A stretch of DNA of 64,000 nt from Aquamicrobium defluvii (GTDB lineage: Bacteria; Pseudomonadota; Alphaproteobacteria; Rhizobiales; Rhizobiaceae), in contig NZ_SNZF01000009.1 of NCBI RefSeq assembly GCF_004363725.1, forward strand, positions 84,104 through 148,103, read 5' to 3'. Below, in pieces: positions 54,356 to 64,000 of the stretch; positions within the stretch are counted from its first letter, which is position 1, and each line of letters begins with the position of its first letter. The translations under genes were made by a program, and so were the position numbers. The notes beneath the pieces are model-generated. The model saw only the letters and a program-made list of their open reading frames with translations, was not told the origin of the DNA and did not search any database.

Positions 54356-55864
54356 CTACTTCTCATAATGATCTCGCACAAGGCGGTCGAGCAGCCGAAC
54401 GCCGAAACCCGTACCCCAAGAATGGCTGACCTCATTCGACGGAGCGCCCATTGCGGTGCCGGCGATGTCGAGATGCGCCCAGGGCGTGTCGTCCTTGATG
54501 AAGCGTTGCAGGAACTGCGCGGCGGCGATGGCCCCGCCGTAGCGTCCACCGGTGTTCTTCATATCCGCATTTCTGGATTCGATCAGCTTCTCGTATTCCG
54601 GTCCCAGCGGCATGCGCCAGAGCCGCTCCTGCGTTGCGAGGCCGGCCTGCGTCAAACGGCTTGCCAGATCGTCGTCGTTCGCAAACAGGCCCGCGTGATG
54701 CTGGCCCAGCGCGACCATGATGGCGCCGGTCAGCGTCGCCAGATCGATCACGGCAGCGGGCTGGAAGCGCTCGCAGCAATACCACAGCGCATCCGCCAGA
54801 ACGAGGCGGCCTTCCGCATCGGTATTCAGCACCTCGATGGTCTGGCCCGACATGGAGGTCACGATGTCGCCGGGCCGCTGCGCATTGCCGTCGACGGAAT
54901 TCTCCACGAGCCCGACGATCCCGACCACGTTGGCCTTCGCCTTGCGGGACGCCAGCGCATGCATGAGCCCGGTGACGGCCGCCGCTCCCCCCATGTCGCC
55001 CTTCATGTCCTCCATGCCGGACGGCGACTTCATCGAATTTCCGCCGGTATCGAAGGTCACCCCCTTGCCGACGACCGCCAGCGGCTTCCCGCCCTTGCGG
55101 CCGCCCTCCCAGCGCATGACAGCCAGACGCGCACCGCGCGGCGAGCCTTGCGCCACGCCAAGCAGCGCGCCCATGCCGGCCTTCTTCATTTCCTTTTCCG
55201 TCAGAATCTCGACCTGGACGCCAAGCGGCTCCAGTTCCCTGATGCGCGCGGCGAATTCGACAGGGCCCAGTATGTTGGCGGGTTCGTTGACGAGGTCGCG
55301 CGCCAGAAAGACGCCGTCGACAACGGATTTCAGGCTGGCGAACGCCTTCTTCGCCCCGGCGGGGTTCGCACACATGACCGTGATGCGGCCGGGCTTCGAA
55401 CGGGCGCCGCTCTTGTCGTCGCCATTGTCCGGCTTGCGGGTCTTGTATTTGTCGAAAGCATAGGCGCGCAGCAAAATTCCGGCAGCGACATTTGCGGCAC
55501 AAACCGGGTCCGCAGCCGCATCGCCGGGCAGATCGAGCACCACGCTCGCATTATTCGCCTTCGCAGCGGAAGCGCCGATCACACCCCCCAGCCGCAGCCA
55601 GGCATGCTCGTCCAGTTCGGCGATCTTGCCGGCGCCGACCGCAATCAGCTTGTCCACTCCGCTGCCTTCAGGCGCAATAACTTCCAGCGTGGCCCCGAAT
55701 TTGCCCGAAAAGTCGGCGATCCCGAATGCGCGCTCAAGAACGCCAGCCGGATCGAGGCTGGCAACAGCCGGCCCGGCACCGTCCTTTTCGGCCGACAGGA
55801 GATAGGCAGTGCCCTTTGCAGGTACGGAAAACCTGGCGAAGCTTATTGAGGATATCGATGTCAT
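54356..55864 (-). CDS. pepA: leucyl aminopeptidase PepA
   Basis: 502 residues from the ATG at 55864, the family's normal length; the frame runs further upstream. Two-zinc M17 peptidase: [29 protein letters not shown] and the signature [14 protein letters not shown]. PepA also binds DNA in some bacteria. First gene of pepA-holC, divergent from lptF. Confidence 0.93.
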   Translation of the reverse strand: MTSISSISFARFSVPAKGTAYLLSAEKDGAGPAVASLDPAGVLERAFGIADFSGKFGATLEVIAPEGSGVDKLIAVGAGKIAELDEHAWLRLGGVIGASAAKANNASVVLDLPGDAAADPVCAANVAAGILLRAYAFDKYKTRKPDNGDDKSGARSKPGRITVMCANPAGAKKAFASLKSVVDGVFLARDLVNEPANILGPVEFAARIRELEPLGVQVEILTEKEMKKAGMGALLGVAQGSPRGARLAVMRWEGGRKGGKPLAVVGKGVTFDTGGNSMKSPSGMEDMKGDMGGAAAVTGLMHALASRKAKANVVGIVGLVENSVDGNAQRPGDIVTSMSGQTIEVLNTDAEGRLVLADALWYCCERFQPAAVIDLATLTGAIMVALGQHHAGLFANDDDLASRLTQAGLATQERLWRMPLGPEYEKLIESRNADMKNTGGRYGGAIAAAQFLQRFIKDDTPWAHLDIAGTAMGAPSNEVSHSWGTGFGVRLLDRLVRDHYEK

Positions 55865-56184
55865 CAAACTGGGCTTTCGGTTCGGTGGAAGATGGCGGGA
55901 GCCGGTCGTTTTACGCGCACTGGCAGGGTATGGTGACAACCGTGGATAGCAGATTGCGCGATTCGGCTGTCTGGCATCGGCTGCATTCTACCGTCATTAT
56001 TGGTGAAACCAGTTGTTAACCATGGTCCTTCGCGCTTTTTTATCCATTGGGAACCACATTGCGCCTGTGGGAAGCGCGGTCCGTTCCGGGGTGTCGGATC
56101 GCGCCGTTGGTGCGGGCGGCACCGGGGCCGTTATTCCTCCAGCCGAGGCACGATGCCAGTTGAACCGCTCGAGATACCGCCTGC
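55865..56184. promoter_or_regulatory. pepA / lptF divergent intergenic region
   Basis: 320 bases with no convincing gene. It must hold the promoters of pepA and of the lptF-rsmA run. No promoter elements were assigned with confidence. Confidence 0.35.
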
Positions 56185-57384
56185 ATGAAGGTCATTGAAC
56201 GCTACATAATGCGTCGCATGCTGCTGCTGTTTCTGGCAGCGCTCGCATGGACGCTGGCGATCGTATGGACGACGCAGGTTCTCGCGCGCATCGATCTTGT
56301 CACCGATGGCGGGCAATCGGCGTTGACCTTCTTCGAAGTCGCAGCCCTCATCATACCGACCGTCATACCGATTGTCGTTCCCTTCGCCGTCGCGGGCGCG
56401 GTCGCCCAGACGCTTTCGGGGATGAACGCCGATTCCGAGCTGGTTGTCATCAACGCCGCCGGCGCATCGAGAATGACCGTCGCCAAACCGGTTCTGATCC
56501 TGGCGGTCGCGGCCGCCATACTCTGCCTGCTGGTCCAGAATTTCGTCGAGCCCTATGCACGTCAGCGCAATCGCGAGCTTATCGCAAACGCACGCGCGGA
56601 CTTCCTTTCGCTGATCATCCAGGAAGGCACGTTCCGGAAGATCGAGGACGGCCTGTTCGTCCAGATTGGCGAACGCCTGCCCGGCAACCAGCTGGCCGGC
56701 CTCTTCGTCGCCGACAGCAGGGAAGAAGGCGTCGACCTCATCTACTACGCCAAAACCGGTACGGTGGTGGATCTTGCCAATGCCAAGGCCCTGCTGATGA
56801 ACGACGGCGTCATTCAGCGAAAGGCCGCTGGCGGCGACATATCGATCGTCCATTTCACGTCCTACGCCTTCGACCTGTCGGCATTCGAACCGGAGGCCGG
56901 TGCGGCAACCCTCATGCCCAAGGACCGGACCACGGCCTACCTTTTCAATCCCGACCGCAATGACAGGTACTACAAGAGATCGCCCAACGCATTTCGCAAC
57001 GAACTGCACAAGCGCTTTTCCGAGTGGCTTTACCCGATCGCGTTCGCCCTGATCGCTCTTGCTGTCGCAGGCGATGCGAAGTCGCATCGTGAAGCGCGCA
57101 TTCATCCTCTGGTAACCACGATCTGCATTGCGCTGTTCGTGCGCTGGGCAGGCTATTTCGCCGAGGGACAAGGCAGGAACCAGCCGCTTGCGAACTATGC
57201 GCTCTATGCCGTGCCCATCGGCATGGCGCTCATATCGGTGTGGTGCATCACGACGCAGCGCGCAATGGAACTGCCCATCGGATGGGTGGACAGGATCACC
57301 GCGCTGTTCGCGCGCGCGTCGCGCTTCGCCGCGGATATCAGGCTGCGCCTTGCCAATGCGCGTGCAGGCGGAGGATCCGCCTGA
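56185..57384 (+). CDS. lptF: LPS export permease LptF
   Basis: 399 residues. YjgP/YjgQ family: about six membrane helices with a periplasmic jellyroll domain between helices 3 and 4. IERYIMRRMLLLFLAALAWT and the GMNADSELVVINAAGASRM coupling helix are clear. With LptG and LptB it extracts LPS from the inner membrane. Its stop overlaps lptG (TGATG). Confidence 0.93.
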   Translation: MKVIERYIMRRMLLLFLAALAWTLAIVWTTQVLARIDLVTDGGQSALTFFEVAALIIPTVIPIVVPFAVAGAVAQTLSGMNADSELVVINAAGASRMTVAKPVLILAVAAAILCLLVQNFVEPYARQRNRELIANARADFLSLIIQEGTFRKIEDGLFVQIGERLPGNQLAGLFVADSREEGVDLIYYAKTGTVVDLANAKALLMNDGVIQRKAAGGDISIVHFTSYAFDLSAFEPEAGAATLMPKDRTTAYLFNPDRNDRYYKRSPNAFRNELHKRFSEWLYPIAFALIALAVAGDAKSHREARIHPLVTTICIALFVRWAGYFAEGQGRNQPLANYALYAVPIGMALISVWCITTQRAMELPIGWVDRITALFARASRFAADIRLRLANARAGGGSA

Positions 57385-58469
57385 TGGGCTGGACGCTCGG
57401 ACGCTATTTCTTCCTTCGATACGCAACCATTGCGGCATGGTTCTTTGCCGGCATCTTTGCGCTGGTCTTTCTTATCGATTTCACGGAACTCACCAGCCGC
57501 ATCTCCCGCATACCGGGTTTCACCTACTGGATCGCAGCCACCATCTCGGCGCTGCGGGTTCCCATGCTGGTGCTGCAAACGGTGCCGTTCGTCGGGCTTT
57601 TCGCGGCGATGGCCACGCTCATATCCCTCAACCGCAAATACGAGCTGGTGGTGGCGCGGGCCGCCGGCATCTCGGCCTGGCAGTTCCTGCTGCCAGTTTG
57701 CCTCGGCGCCTTCGTTTTCGGCGTTCTTGCCGTTGCGGTTCTGAATCCGCTGGCGGCCAGCGGACTTGTCCGCTCACAGAACATCGAAGACGTGCTGCGC
57801 TCCGGCAAATCCAATCAGGTCGGGAGCGACACCGTACCGTGGCTGCGGCAGAAAACCCCTTCCGGCGACACCATCATCGGCGCACGGGCAATCCTTTCGC
57901 AGGGGCTGGAGATGTCGGATGCCACCTTCTTCATGCTGGACCGCGACGGCGACATATTCGAACGCAAGGATGCGCGCCGCGTGTTCCTGCGCGACGGATA
58001 CTGGGAGTTGCAGGATGTGACCGTGCGCCCCTCCGACGGGCCCGGCGAAAAAAGGACTGCCGATCGGGTACCCACCGACCTGAAGCCGGAGTTCGTCCAG
58101 GAAAGGCTCGCGCAGCCCGAAACCATTCCGTTCTATGAACTGCCACGGAAGATCGAGGTTGCCCGCTCGTTCGGCCTTGGTGCAAATGCCTTTGCAATGC
58201 AGTTCGATTCGCTGATCGCCCTGCCCTTCCTGCTGGTCGCCATGACTCTGATAGCGGCCACGGTGTCGATGCGCTTTGCGCGCATGGGGCAGTCGGCGAC
58301 AATGATTCTGGGTGGCGTTGTGGCCGGGTTTCTGCTTTATGTCGTCTCGGTTCTCGTCAAGGCGTTCGGCGTGGCAGGTCTGGTGCCGACAATTGTGGCG
58401 GCATGGTTTCCGGTTGTCGTTGCCATGTTTTTCGGGGTAACGTTCCTTTTGTATAAGGAAGATGGCTAG
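57384..58469 (+). CDS. lptG: LPS export permease LptG
   Basis: 361 residues from the ATG at 57384, one base inside the lptF stop. Six helices and a jellyroll; TLGRYFFLRY opening and coupling helix SLNRKYELVVARAAGISAW. Partner of LptF. Confidence 0.93.
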   Translation: MGWTLGRYFFLRYATIAAWFFAGIFALVFLIDFTELTSRISRIPGFTYWIAATISALRVPMLVLQTVPFVGLFAAMATLISLNRKYELVVARAAGISAWQFLLPVCLGAFVFGVLAVAVLNPLAASGLVRSQNIEDVLRSGKSNQVGSDTVPWLRQKTPSGDTIIGARAILSQGLEMSDATFFMLDRDGDIFERKDARRVFLRDGYWELQDVTVRPSDGPGEKRTADRVPTDLKPEFVQERLAQPETIPFYELPRKIEVARSFGLGANAFAMQFDSLIALPFLLVAMTLIAATVSMRFARMGQSATMILGGVVAGFLLYVVSVLVKAFGVAGLVPTIVAAWFPVVVAMFFGVTFLLYKEDG

Positions 58470-60892
58470 TGAGGGGGGCGGTTTTGCAAAACGGTCGGTT
58501 CAGCCGATTGTCGCTCCTTTGCGGCGTCAGCGGCCTTGCATGCCTTCTGGCATGCGGCTTTGCGGCCACGCCGGCCATCGCGCAGGATGTGCAGGACCTG
58601 GCCCAGCGGGTGCCCTCCGACGCACAGATGCTGCTTGAATCGGACACGCTCGTCTATGACAACGATTCGCAGACGGTTACGGCCGTCGGCGGCGTGCAGA
58701 TCGACTATGCCGGCAACAGGCTGGTTGCCGAGCGCGTGGAGTACGACCGCAACACGCAGCGCCTTGTGGCGAGCGGCAAGGTCGAGATTATCCACAGCGA
58801 CGGCACCAAGGTAAGCTCCGAGCACATCGACATCACCGACGACTTCGCGGACGGCTTCGTCAATGCGCTGCGCGTCGAGACTGTGGACAAGACCTATTTC
58901 GCGGCGGAAAGCGCCGAACGCATGGGCGGCGTGCTCACCACATTCCACAATGGCGTCTACACGGCCTGCGAACCCTGCGAGGACAAGCCGGACAAGCCCG
59001 CCATCTGGCGCATCAAATCGCAGAAGATCATCTGGAACAGCCAGAAGAAGACGGTCCGCTTCCAGAACTCGAACTTCGAGTTCTTCGGCCTGCCGATCGC
59101 CTACCTTCCGGTGTTCGAGATCGCCGACCCCACGGTGAAGCGCAAGAGCGGCTTCCTGTTCCCGTCGATCTCCTACAAATCCGAACTCGGCGCCGGCGCC
59201 GGCATTCCCTACTATTTCGCCCTGTCTCCCACATACGACCTGACGGTGAAGGGCAACTACTATTCCAAGCAGGGCTTCCTCGGCGAGGCGGAGTGGCGCC
59301 AGCGCTTCAACACCGGCGAGTACAGCGTGAAGATCGCCGGCATCCGCCAACAGGACCCGGAAGCCTTCAAGGCCGGAACGGAAAACCGGGGCGACAACAG
59401 CGACAACAAATTCCGCGGCATGATGGGCACGAAAGGCCAGTTCGCGATCAATTCGCGCTGGGATTTCGGCTGGAACGTCCTGCTGCAGACCGACAAGAAT
59501 TTCTCCCGGACCTACGGCATCGACGGTTATGGCGATTATGCTCACCGGTCGGAAGTCTACCTGACCGGCCTCAACGGCCGGAACCACTTCGACCTGCGCG
59601 GCATGAAGTTCCAGATTCAGGAAGACATTCTTGATATTGATGAAAGCACAAGACAAGAAAACTTGCGGGCGCGCAACAGAGCGCAGCCATGGGTTTTACC
59701 GTCATTTGACTATGCATACATTCCTGATGCTTCGCTTGCAGGCGGCCAGCTTTCACTCAATGTGAACGCGCGTGCGATTAGCCGCGACCGTATCGATCGA
59801 GCCTTTGAAGTAGCATATGACGACACAACACCGGTTCAGCGCGTCCGGGGCATCGAGGGCGACAGCGGTCGCCTGACCGCGGAGGCGGAATGGAAGCGCT
59901 CTTTCGTCACCGATGGCGGCATGGTGTTCACGCCGCTGCTGGCTTTCCAGGCTGACGGCAGCTATCTCAATGCATCGTCGGCCTCGCTGGACGCCATAGA
60001 CAAAATGGCCATGAACAACGGCACCACCGCCGATATGCGCTCGTCCTTCCTCCGGTCGATGGCGACGCTGGGTCTTGAATGGCGCTGGCCGATCCTGTTC
60101 TCCGCAACCGGCTCCTCCCACGTGCTGGAGCCGATGGCGCAGCTTTTCGTCCGGCCGAACGAGGATTATGTCGGCGGTCTTTCGGTTCCCAATGAGGACG
60201 CGCAGAGCTTCGTCTTCGACGCCTCGACCCTGTTCGAGCGTGACAAGTTCTCCGGCTACGACCGTATCGAGGGCGGCACGCGCGCCAATGTCGGGTTCCG
60301 CTATGTCGCCAGCGTCAACAATGGCTGGACTGCGAACGCGATGTTCGGCCAGTCCTATCATCTGGGCGGCGAGAATTCGTTCGCCGCGCCCGACCTCGTC
60401 AATGTAGGCGCCAATTCCGGCCTCGAATCCGATCGCTCCGACTATGTCGGTCTGGCCGGATTCAGCAGCCCGAACGGCATTTCGGCATCGCTCAGCGGCC
60501 GCTTCGACGAACAGACCTTCGAGGTCCGCCGCTCGGAAGCGAAGCTCGGCTATACAGGCGGTCCCGTTTCCCTGTCGGCCCGTTATGCCTTCATCCAGTC
60601 CCAGCCGGACTATGGCTTCACTGAGGATCGTCACGAAGTCTCGCTCGGCGCTTCGACGCAGTTCGCCGAAAACTGGCGCGTTTTCGGTTCCGGAACCTAC
60701 GATCTGGAGAAGAATGTGCTGGTCAAGAACGGCATCGGCTTCGGTTATGCCGACGAGTGCTTCACATACCTGATGACGTATTCCCAGTCCCGGAATCGTG
60801 AAGACAAGGATGTATCCCAGACCATCGGGTTCAATATCACCTTCCGGACACTCGGCGATTTCGGGTCTTCCACCGGCAACATCGTCCAGTAA
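58469..60892 (+). CDS. lptD: LPS-assembly protein LptD
   Basis: 807 residues from the GTG at 58469, which shares one base with the lptG stop. Signal peptide ends near TPAIAQ. Jellyroll OstA domain (about 50-170, ESDTLVYDNDSQTVTAVGGV) followed by a 26-strand barrel. The CEPCED cysteine pair (about residue 169) could serve in the disulfide network. An AT-richer stretch at 59630-59830 stands out. Inserts LPS in the outer membrane with LptE. Confidence 0.93.
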   Translation: MRGAVLQNGRFSRLSLLCGVSGLACLLACGFAATPAIAQDVQDLAQRVPSDAQMLLESDTLVYDNDSQTVTAVGGVQIDYAGNRLVAERVEYDRNTQRLVASGKVEIIHSDGTKVSSEHIDITDDFADGFVNALRVETVDKTYFAAESAERMGGVLTTFHNGVYTACEPCEDKPDKPAIWRIKSQKIIWNSQKKTVRFQNSNFEFFGLPIAYLPVFEIADPTVKRKSGFLFPSISYKSELGAGAGIPYYFALSPTYDLTVKGNYYSKQGFLGEAEWRQRFNTGEYSVKIAGIRQQDPEAFKAGTENRGDNSDNKFRGMMGTKGQFAINSRWDFGWNVLLQTDKNFSRTYGIDGYGDYAHRSEVYLTGLNGRNHFDLRGMKFQIQEDILDIDESTRQENLRARNRAQPWVLPSFDYAYIPDASLAGGQLSLNVNARAISRDRIDRAFEVAYDDTTPVQRVRGIEGDSGRLTAEAEWKRSFVTDGGMVFTPLLAFQADGSYLNASSASLDAIDKMAMNNGTTADMRSSFLRSMATLGLEWRWPILFSATGSSHVLEPMAQLFVRPNEDYVGGLSVPNEDAQSFVFDASTLFERDKFSGYDRIEGGTRANVGFRYVASVNNGWTANAMFGQSYHLGGENSFAAPDLVNVGANSGLESDRSDYVGLAGFSSPNGISASLSGRFDEQTFEVRRSEAKLGYTGGPVSLSARYAFIQSQPDYGFTEDRHEVSLGASTQFAENWRVFGSGTYDLEKNVLVKNGIGFGYADECFTYLMTYSQSRNREDKDVSQTIGFNITFRTLGDFGSSTGNIVQ

Positions 60893-60973
60893 ACTGGCGC
60901 CCGACACGGTTTTGCCGCATAAAGCGGGCAGAAGTCCGATTCAATTTGTGCTTTGACGTGAACTGAAAGCTGG

Positions 60974-61909
60974 ATGCCTGGAATGCGGAAATACTTCCTG
61001 TCTGCAAGCCTTGCCCTTTTCGTCGGTACGACGGCGATCGGGGCGACAGCCATGACCGCGCCTGTACAGGCCAGCGAGATCAGGTACATCGTCAACAACA
61101 TGCCGATCACCTCGGCTGATATTCAGCATCGCAACGCCTTCTTCCGCCTTCAGCGGCGCAAGGGCGACGCGGCGAACGAAATGATCGAGCAGACCTTGCG
61201 CCTGGCCGAAGCCCAGAGGCTGGGCATCCGCATCAGCGACAAGCAGGTCAACGATGCCTATGCGCGTTTCGCCACCGGCAACAAGATGCAGGTAGCGCAG
61301 CTTGATGCGATCATGTCCCAATCCGGCGTGACAAGGCAGCATTTCAAGGAGTTCATTCGTTCGCAGCTTGCGTGGAACCAGGCACTGGGCGCGCGCTATC
61401 GCGCCGAGCAATCGGGAGCCGGCCTGAGCAGTCAGCAGGAAGCCGTGCGCAACATGCTCAAGAAGGGCGGCACCAAGCCATCCGCCACCGAATATATGCT
61501 TCAGCAGGTGATTTTCGTGATCCCGCCCGCCGAGCGCAAGTCTACGCTCGCCAAGCGCAAGCGCGAGGCTGAATCGCTGCGCGCCCGCTTCAACGGCTGC
61601 GCCAACACCCAGCAATTCGCCAAGGGTCTCCTGGACGTGACCGTTCGCGATCTGGGCCGCATTCTTGCGCCCCAATTGCCGCCGGAATGGGCCGATCAGG
61701 TCAAGAAAACCAGGGCTGGCGGCGCAACCGGAGTGCGGGAGACCGAGCGCGGCGTGGAATTCATCGGCGTGTGCAGCGCGCGCGAGGTGTCCGACGACCG
61801 GGTGGCCGAACTGGTCCTTCAAAATGAGAACGCCAATGCCGGTGCGGACGAACTCGGCAAGAAATACATGGATGAGTTGAAAAAGAAGGCCAAGATCATT
61901 CAGCGCTGA
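60974..61909 (+). CDS. SurA-like periplasmic chaperone
   Basis: 311 residues with a signal peptide ending near PVQASE. The SurA N-terminal helical domain ([28 protein letters not shown], two blocks) and a weak PPIase-like C-terminal part. In Rhizobiales this protein takes SurA's place between lptD and pdxA and probably helps barrels such as LptD fold. A second ATG at 60983 is possible. Confidence 0.85.
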   Translation: MPGMRKYFLSASLALFVGTTAIGATAMTAPVQASEIRYIVNNMPITSADIQHRNAFFRLQRRKGDAANEMIEQTLRLAEAQRLGIRISDKQVNDAYARFATGNKMQVAQLDAIMSQSGVTRQHFKEFIRSQLAWNQALGARYRAEQSGAGLSSQQEAVRNMLKKGGTKPSATEYMLQQVIFVIPPAERKSTLAKRKREAESLRARFNGCANTQQFAKGLLDVTVRDLGRILAPQLPPEWADQVKKTRAGGATGVRETERGVEFIGVCSAREVSDDRVAELVLQNENANAGADELGKKYMDELKKKAKIIQR

Positions 61910-61910
61910 C

Positions 61911-62939
61911 ATGCACAGCACACGCGCTCCGCTTGCCGTAAGCATCGGCGACCCCTCCGGTATCGGGCCGGAAATCGCCATTGCCGCGTGGCTGCGACGG
62001 TTCGATGCGGATATTCCGCCCTTCTACCTGATTGCAGACCCCGCGCTGGTTGCCGCACGGGCCAGACAGCTCGGCAAGGATATTTCCCTTGCCGAAGTGA
62101 ACCCGGTGCAGGTGCCGGACAGCTTTTTTCGTTCCTTGCCCATTGCCCCGCTTGAACACCGCTTCGTCGACAGTCCCGGCCGGCCGGACAAGGCCAACGC
62201 CTCCGGCATCGTCGCGGCCATCGACCGCGCCGTCGCGGACTGCTTTTCCGGCAGCGCCGCCGCGATTGTCACCTGCCCCATCGCCAAGAAACCGCTTTAC
62301 GATGCCGGCTTCCGTTTTCCGGGGCACACCGAATACCTGGCTCATCTGGCCACGCAACACACCGGAAATCCGGTTATGCCGGTCATGATGCTGGCCGGCC
62401 CGGAGTTGCGGACGGTGCCCGTGACGATCCACATCGCCCTCTCGGACGTGCCGAAAACCCTGACAACCGATCTCATCGTGGAAACTGCGCGCATCACAGA
62501 CAGGGATATGCGCGAACGCTTCGGCATGGCCAGACCGCGGCTCGCGATTTCGGGGCTCAACCCGCATGCGGGTGAGGACGGCGCCATGGGTACGGAAGAC
62601 CGGGATGTCGTTGCGCCCGCCATATCCGCCTTGCAGGCGGAAGGCATCGATGCTTTCGGACCGCTGCCGGCCGACACCATGTTCCACGCCAGCGCCCGCG
62701 CCCGCTATGACGTTGCGCTGTGCATGTATCACGATCAGGCCCTGATCCCGGCCAAGGCTCTGGCTTTCGAAGAAGCCGTGAATGTCACGCTCGGCCTGCC
62801 CTTTGTCCGCACCTCGCCGGATCATGGCACCGCATTCGACATTGCCGGAAAGGGTGTGGCAAGCCCGGACAGTCTCATTGCTGCCCTCAAACTGGCCGGC
62901 AAGCTGGCCGCGACAGGCAAATCCGCGGAGGCCGCGTGA
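61911..62939 (+). CDS. pdxA: 4-hydroxythreonine-4-phosphate dehydrogenase PdxA
   Basis: 342 residues. [35 protein letters not shown] (two blocks), [10 protein letters not shown] and [13 protein letters not shown] give the metal and substrate sites. Vitamin B6 pathway. Starts one base after the SurA-like gene's stop and overlaps rsmA (GTGA). Confidence 0.95.
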   Translation: MHSTRAPLAVSIGDPSGIGPEIAIAAWLRRFDADIPPFYLIADPALVAARARQLGKDISLAEVNPVQVPDSFFRSLPIAPLEHRFVDSPGRPDKANASGIVAAIDRAVADCFSGSAAAIVTCPIAKKPLYDAGFRFPGHTEYLAHLATQHTGNPVMPVMMLAGPELRTVPVTIHIALSDVPKTLTTDLIVETARITDRDMRERFGMARPRLAISGLNPHAGEDGAMGTEDRDVVAPAISALQAEGIDAFGPLPADTMFHASARARYDVALCMYHDQALIPAKALAFEEAVNVTLGLPFVRTSPDHGTAFDIAGKGVASPDSLIAALKLAGKLAATGKSAEAA

Positions 62940-63763
62940 GCTTCGACGGACTGCCTCCGTTGCGCGAGGTGATCGACAGGCATGAATTGCGGGCAAAGAA
63001 GGCGCTCGGGCAGAATTTCCTGCTCGACCTCAACCTGACCGGCAAGATAGCCCGCACCGCCGGCGACCTGACCCGGGCGACCGTGATCGAGGTCGGCCCC
63101 GGACCGGGAGGGCTGACGCGCGCCCTGCTCGCCCATGGCGCAAGAAAGATCGTTGCCATCGAGAAGGACGAGCGCTGCCTTGCAGCGTTGGAGGAGATTT
63201 CGCAGCACTATCCCGGCCGGCTGGAAGTCTTGCCGGGCGACGCGCTGAAGACGGATTTCCCGCGGCTCGCTGTTCCCGGCGAACCGGTCAGGATCGTGGC
63301 CAACCTGCCCTATAATGTGGGAACCGAACTGCTGGTGCGCTGGCTCACCGAGAAGGAGTGGCCGCCCTTCTACCAGTCCATGACGCTGATGTTCCAGCGT
63401 GAGGTGGCGCAGCGCATCGTGGCGGAACCCGGCAGCGGTGCCTATGGGCGCCTCGGTGTGCTTGCCGGCTGGCGCACGAACGCCCGCATCGCTTTCGACG
63501 TGCCGCCACAGGCTTTCACCCCGCCGCCCAAGGTTACGTCATCCGTCGTGCATCTGGTGCCGCGTGCCGAGCCGCTGGCCGCCGATGTGGGCAAGCTTGG
63601 AAAGATCACCGAGGCCGCCTTCGGCCAGCGCCGCAAGATGCTGCGCCAGAGCCTGAAGGGATTGGGCGGTGAAACCCTGCTCGAAAAGGTGGGCATCGAC
63701 CCGACCCGGCGCGCGGAAACGTTAAGCATCGAAGAGTTCGTTCGCCTCGCAAACGAGGCTTGA
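62936..63763 (+). CDS. rsmA: 16S rRNA (adenine1518/1519-N6)-dimethyltransferase RsmA
   Basis: 275 residues from the GTG at 62936, overlapping the pdxA stop. [27 protein letters not shown], the catalytic NLPYN and [12 protein letters not shown] are present. Dimethylates two adjacent adenines in the 3' end of 16S rRNA. Confidence 0.95.
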   Translation: MSFDGLPPLREVIDRHELRAKKALGQNFLLDLNLTGKIARTAGDLTRATVIEVGPGPGGLTRALLAHGARKIVAIEKDERCLAALEEISQHYPGRLEVLPGDALKTDFPRLAVPGEPVRIVANLPYNVGTELLVRWLTEKEWPPFYQSMTLMFQREVAQRIVAEPGSGAYGRLGVLAGWRTNARIAFDVPPQAFTPPPKVTSSVVHLVPRAEPLAADVGKLGKITEAAFGQRRKMLRQSLKGLGGETLLEKVGIDPTRRAETLSIEEFVRLANEA

Positions 63764-63773
63764 GCACCTTAAG

Positions 63774-63940
63774 GCATGTCGCCCGAACGTGGGGACCGGT
63801 TTCGGGCGACATGCAAAAAAAAACCAGAACCTGAAAGCGTAGGAAGCGAATCTGAAAGATCGCGACACGCTTTAGATTGCCCTCTAAGCGTCCCTACGGA
63901 CGCACTAGGCACGAAACCCAATCAGGATGTTGATTGGTTT
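63774..63940. repeat. palindromic intergenic repeat cluster
   Basis: Four dyads in 170 bases: a perfect 14-bp GCATGTCGCCCGAA / TTCGGGCGACATGC (63774-63787, 63801-63814) followed by A9; AAAGCGT / ACGCTTT (63834-63840, 63867-63873); GCGTCC / GGACGC (63888-63903); and AACCCAATCA / TGATTGGTTT (63915-63924, 63931-63940). Similar in style to the repeat at 33853. The first could end rsmA transcription, but no T-run follows. Confidence 0.6.
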
Positions 63941-63982
63941 AAGCTTTCATGATTCAAGCTGGAAAACGCTGGAGTTTGGATC

Positions 63983-64000
63983 ATGGCAGGAGAGTTCTGG
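63983..64000 (+). CDS. IS5-type transposase, 5' end only
   Basis: Only six codons (MAGEFW) are in the window, with CTGGAG eight bases upstream. MAGEFW is a familiar opening of IS5-family (IS427-like) transposases in Rhizobiales. The call rests on these six residues and the repeat-rich setting. Confidence 0.45.

Overview
The window looks like a chromosomal segment of an alphaproteobacterium of the order Rhizobiales (Hyphomicrobiales), most like the Phyllobacteriaceae/Brucellaceae. Supporting features are the four-gene aapJQMP amino-acid transporter, HdaA with a clamp-binding motif, an Omp25/Omp31-type porin, a mitochondrial-type NDUFS4 subunit gene, TTG/GTG starts, visibly GC-rich coding DNA, and the order lptF-lptG-lptD-surA-pdxA-rsmA. 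Genus cannot be fixed from sequence reading alone.

Layout. 1-9.8 kb: rhodanese, a divergent hydrolase/MarR pair with twin operators, DUF971, molybdenum cofactor genes (moaA, mobA, mobB) around an EamA permease, an amino-acid ABC importer without its ATPase, a beta-hydroxyacid dehydrogenase and an Lrp regulator. 9.8-22 kb: ppx-ppk, a small zinc protein, an FAD monooxygenase, aapPMQJ, metC-like lyase, OsmC. 22.2-22.8 kb: tRNA-Pro(UGG), NDUFS4 gene, tRNA-Arg(UCU). 22.8-33.8 kb: an 11-kb integrated element in the tRNA-Arg 3' end, bounded by a perfect 19-bp repeat. 33.8-37 kb: an AT-richer islet with two glycosyltransferases and a tiny DnaJ-type zinc-motif protein. 37-47 kb: hdaA, AI-2E-type permease, purMN, SixA-like phosphatase, ABC-F, DinB, ndk, META protein, moaE-moaD, pgsA. 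47-55.9 kb: uvrC, SDR, porin, GST, rlmJ, holC, pepA. 56-63.8 kb: LPS export (lptF, lptG, lptD), SurA-like chaperone, pdxA, rsmA. The last 18 bases open an IS5-type transposase gene.

The most interesting system is the tRNA-Arg element. It carries integrase, an AlpA/excisionase-like HTH protein, a Toprim-helicase replication protein, HNH nuclease, large terminase, HK97-type capsid, prohead protease, portal, connector and head-tail adaptor. It has no tail, lysis, small terminase or recognisable repressor gene. This is the gene content of a capsid-forming phage-inducible chromosomal island (a satellite that builds its own head and borrows a helper's tails), rather than a decayed full prophage. 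All genes lie on one strand. Capsid to integrase forms one overlapping operon behind a structured, palindrome-containing leader. The replication gene contains an iteron-like array. The integrase reading frame crosses the attachment site, so its C-terminus differs between integrated and excised states.
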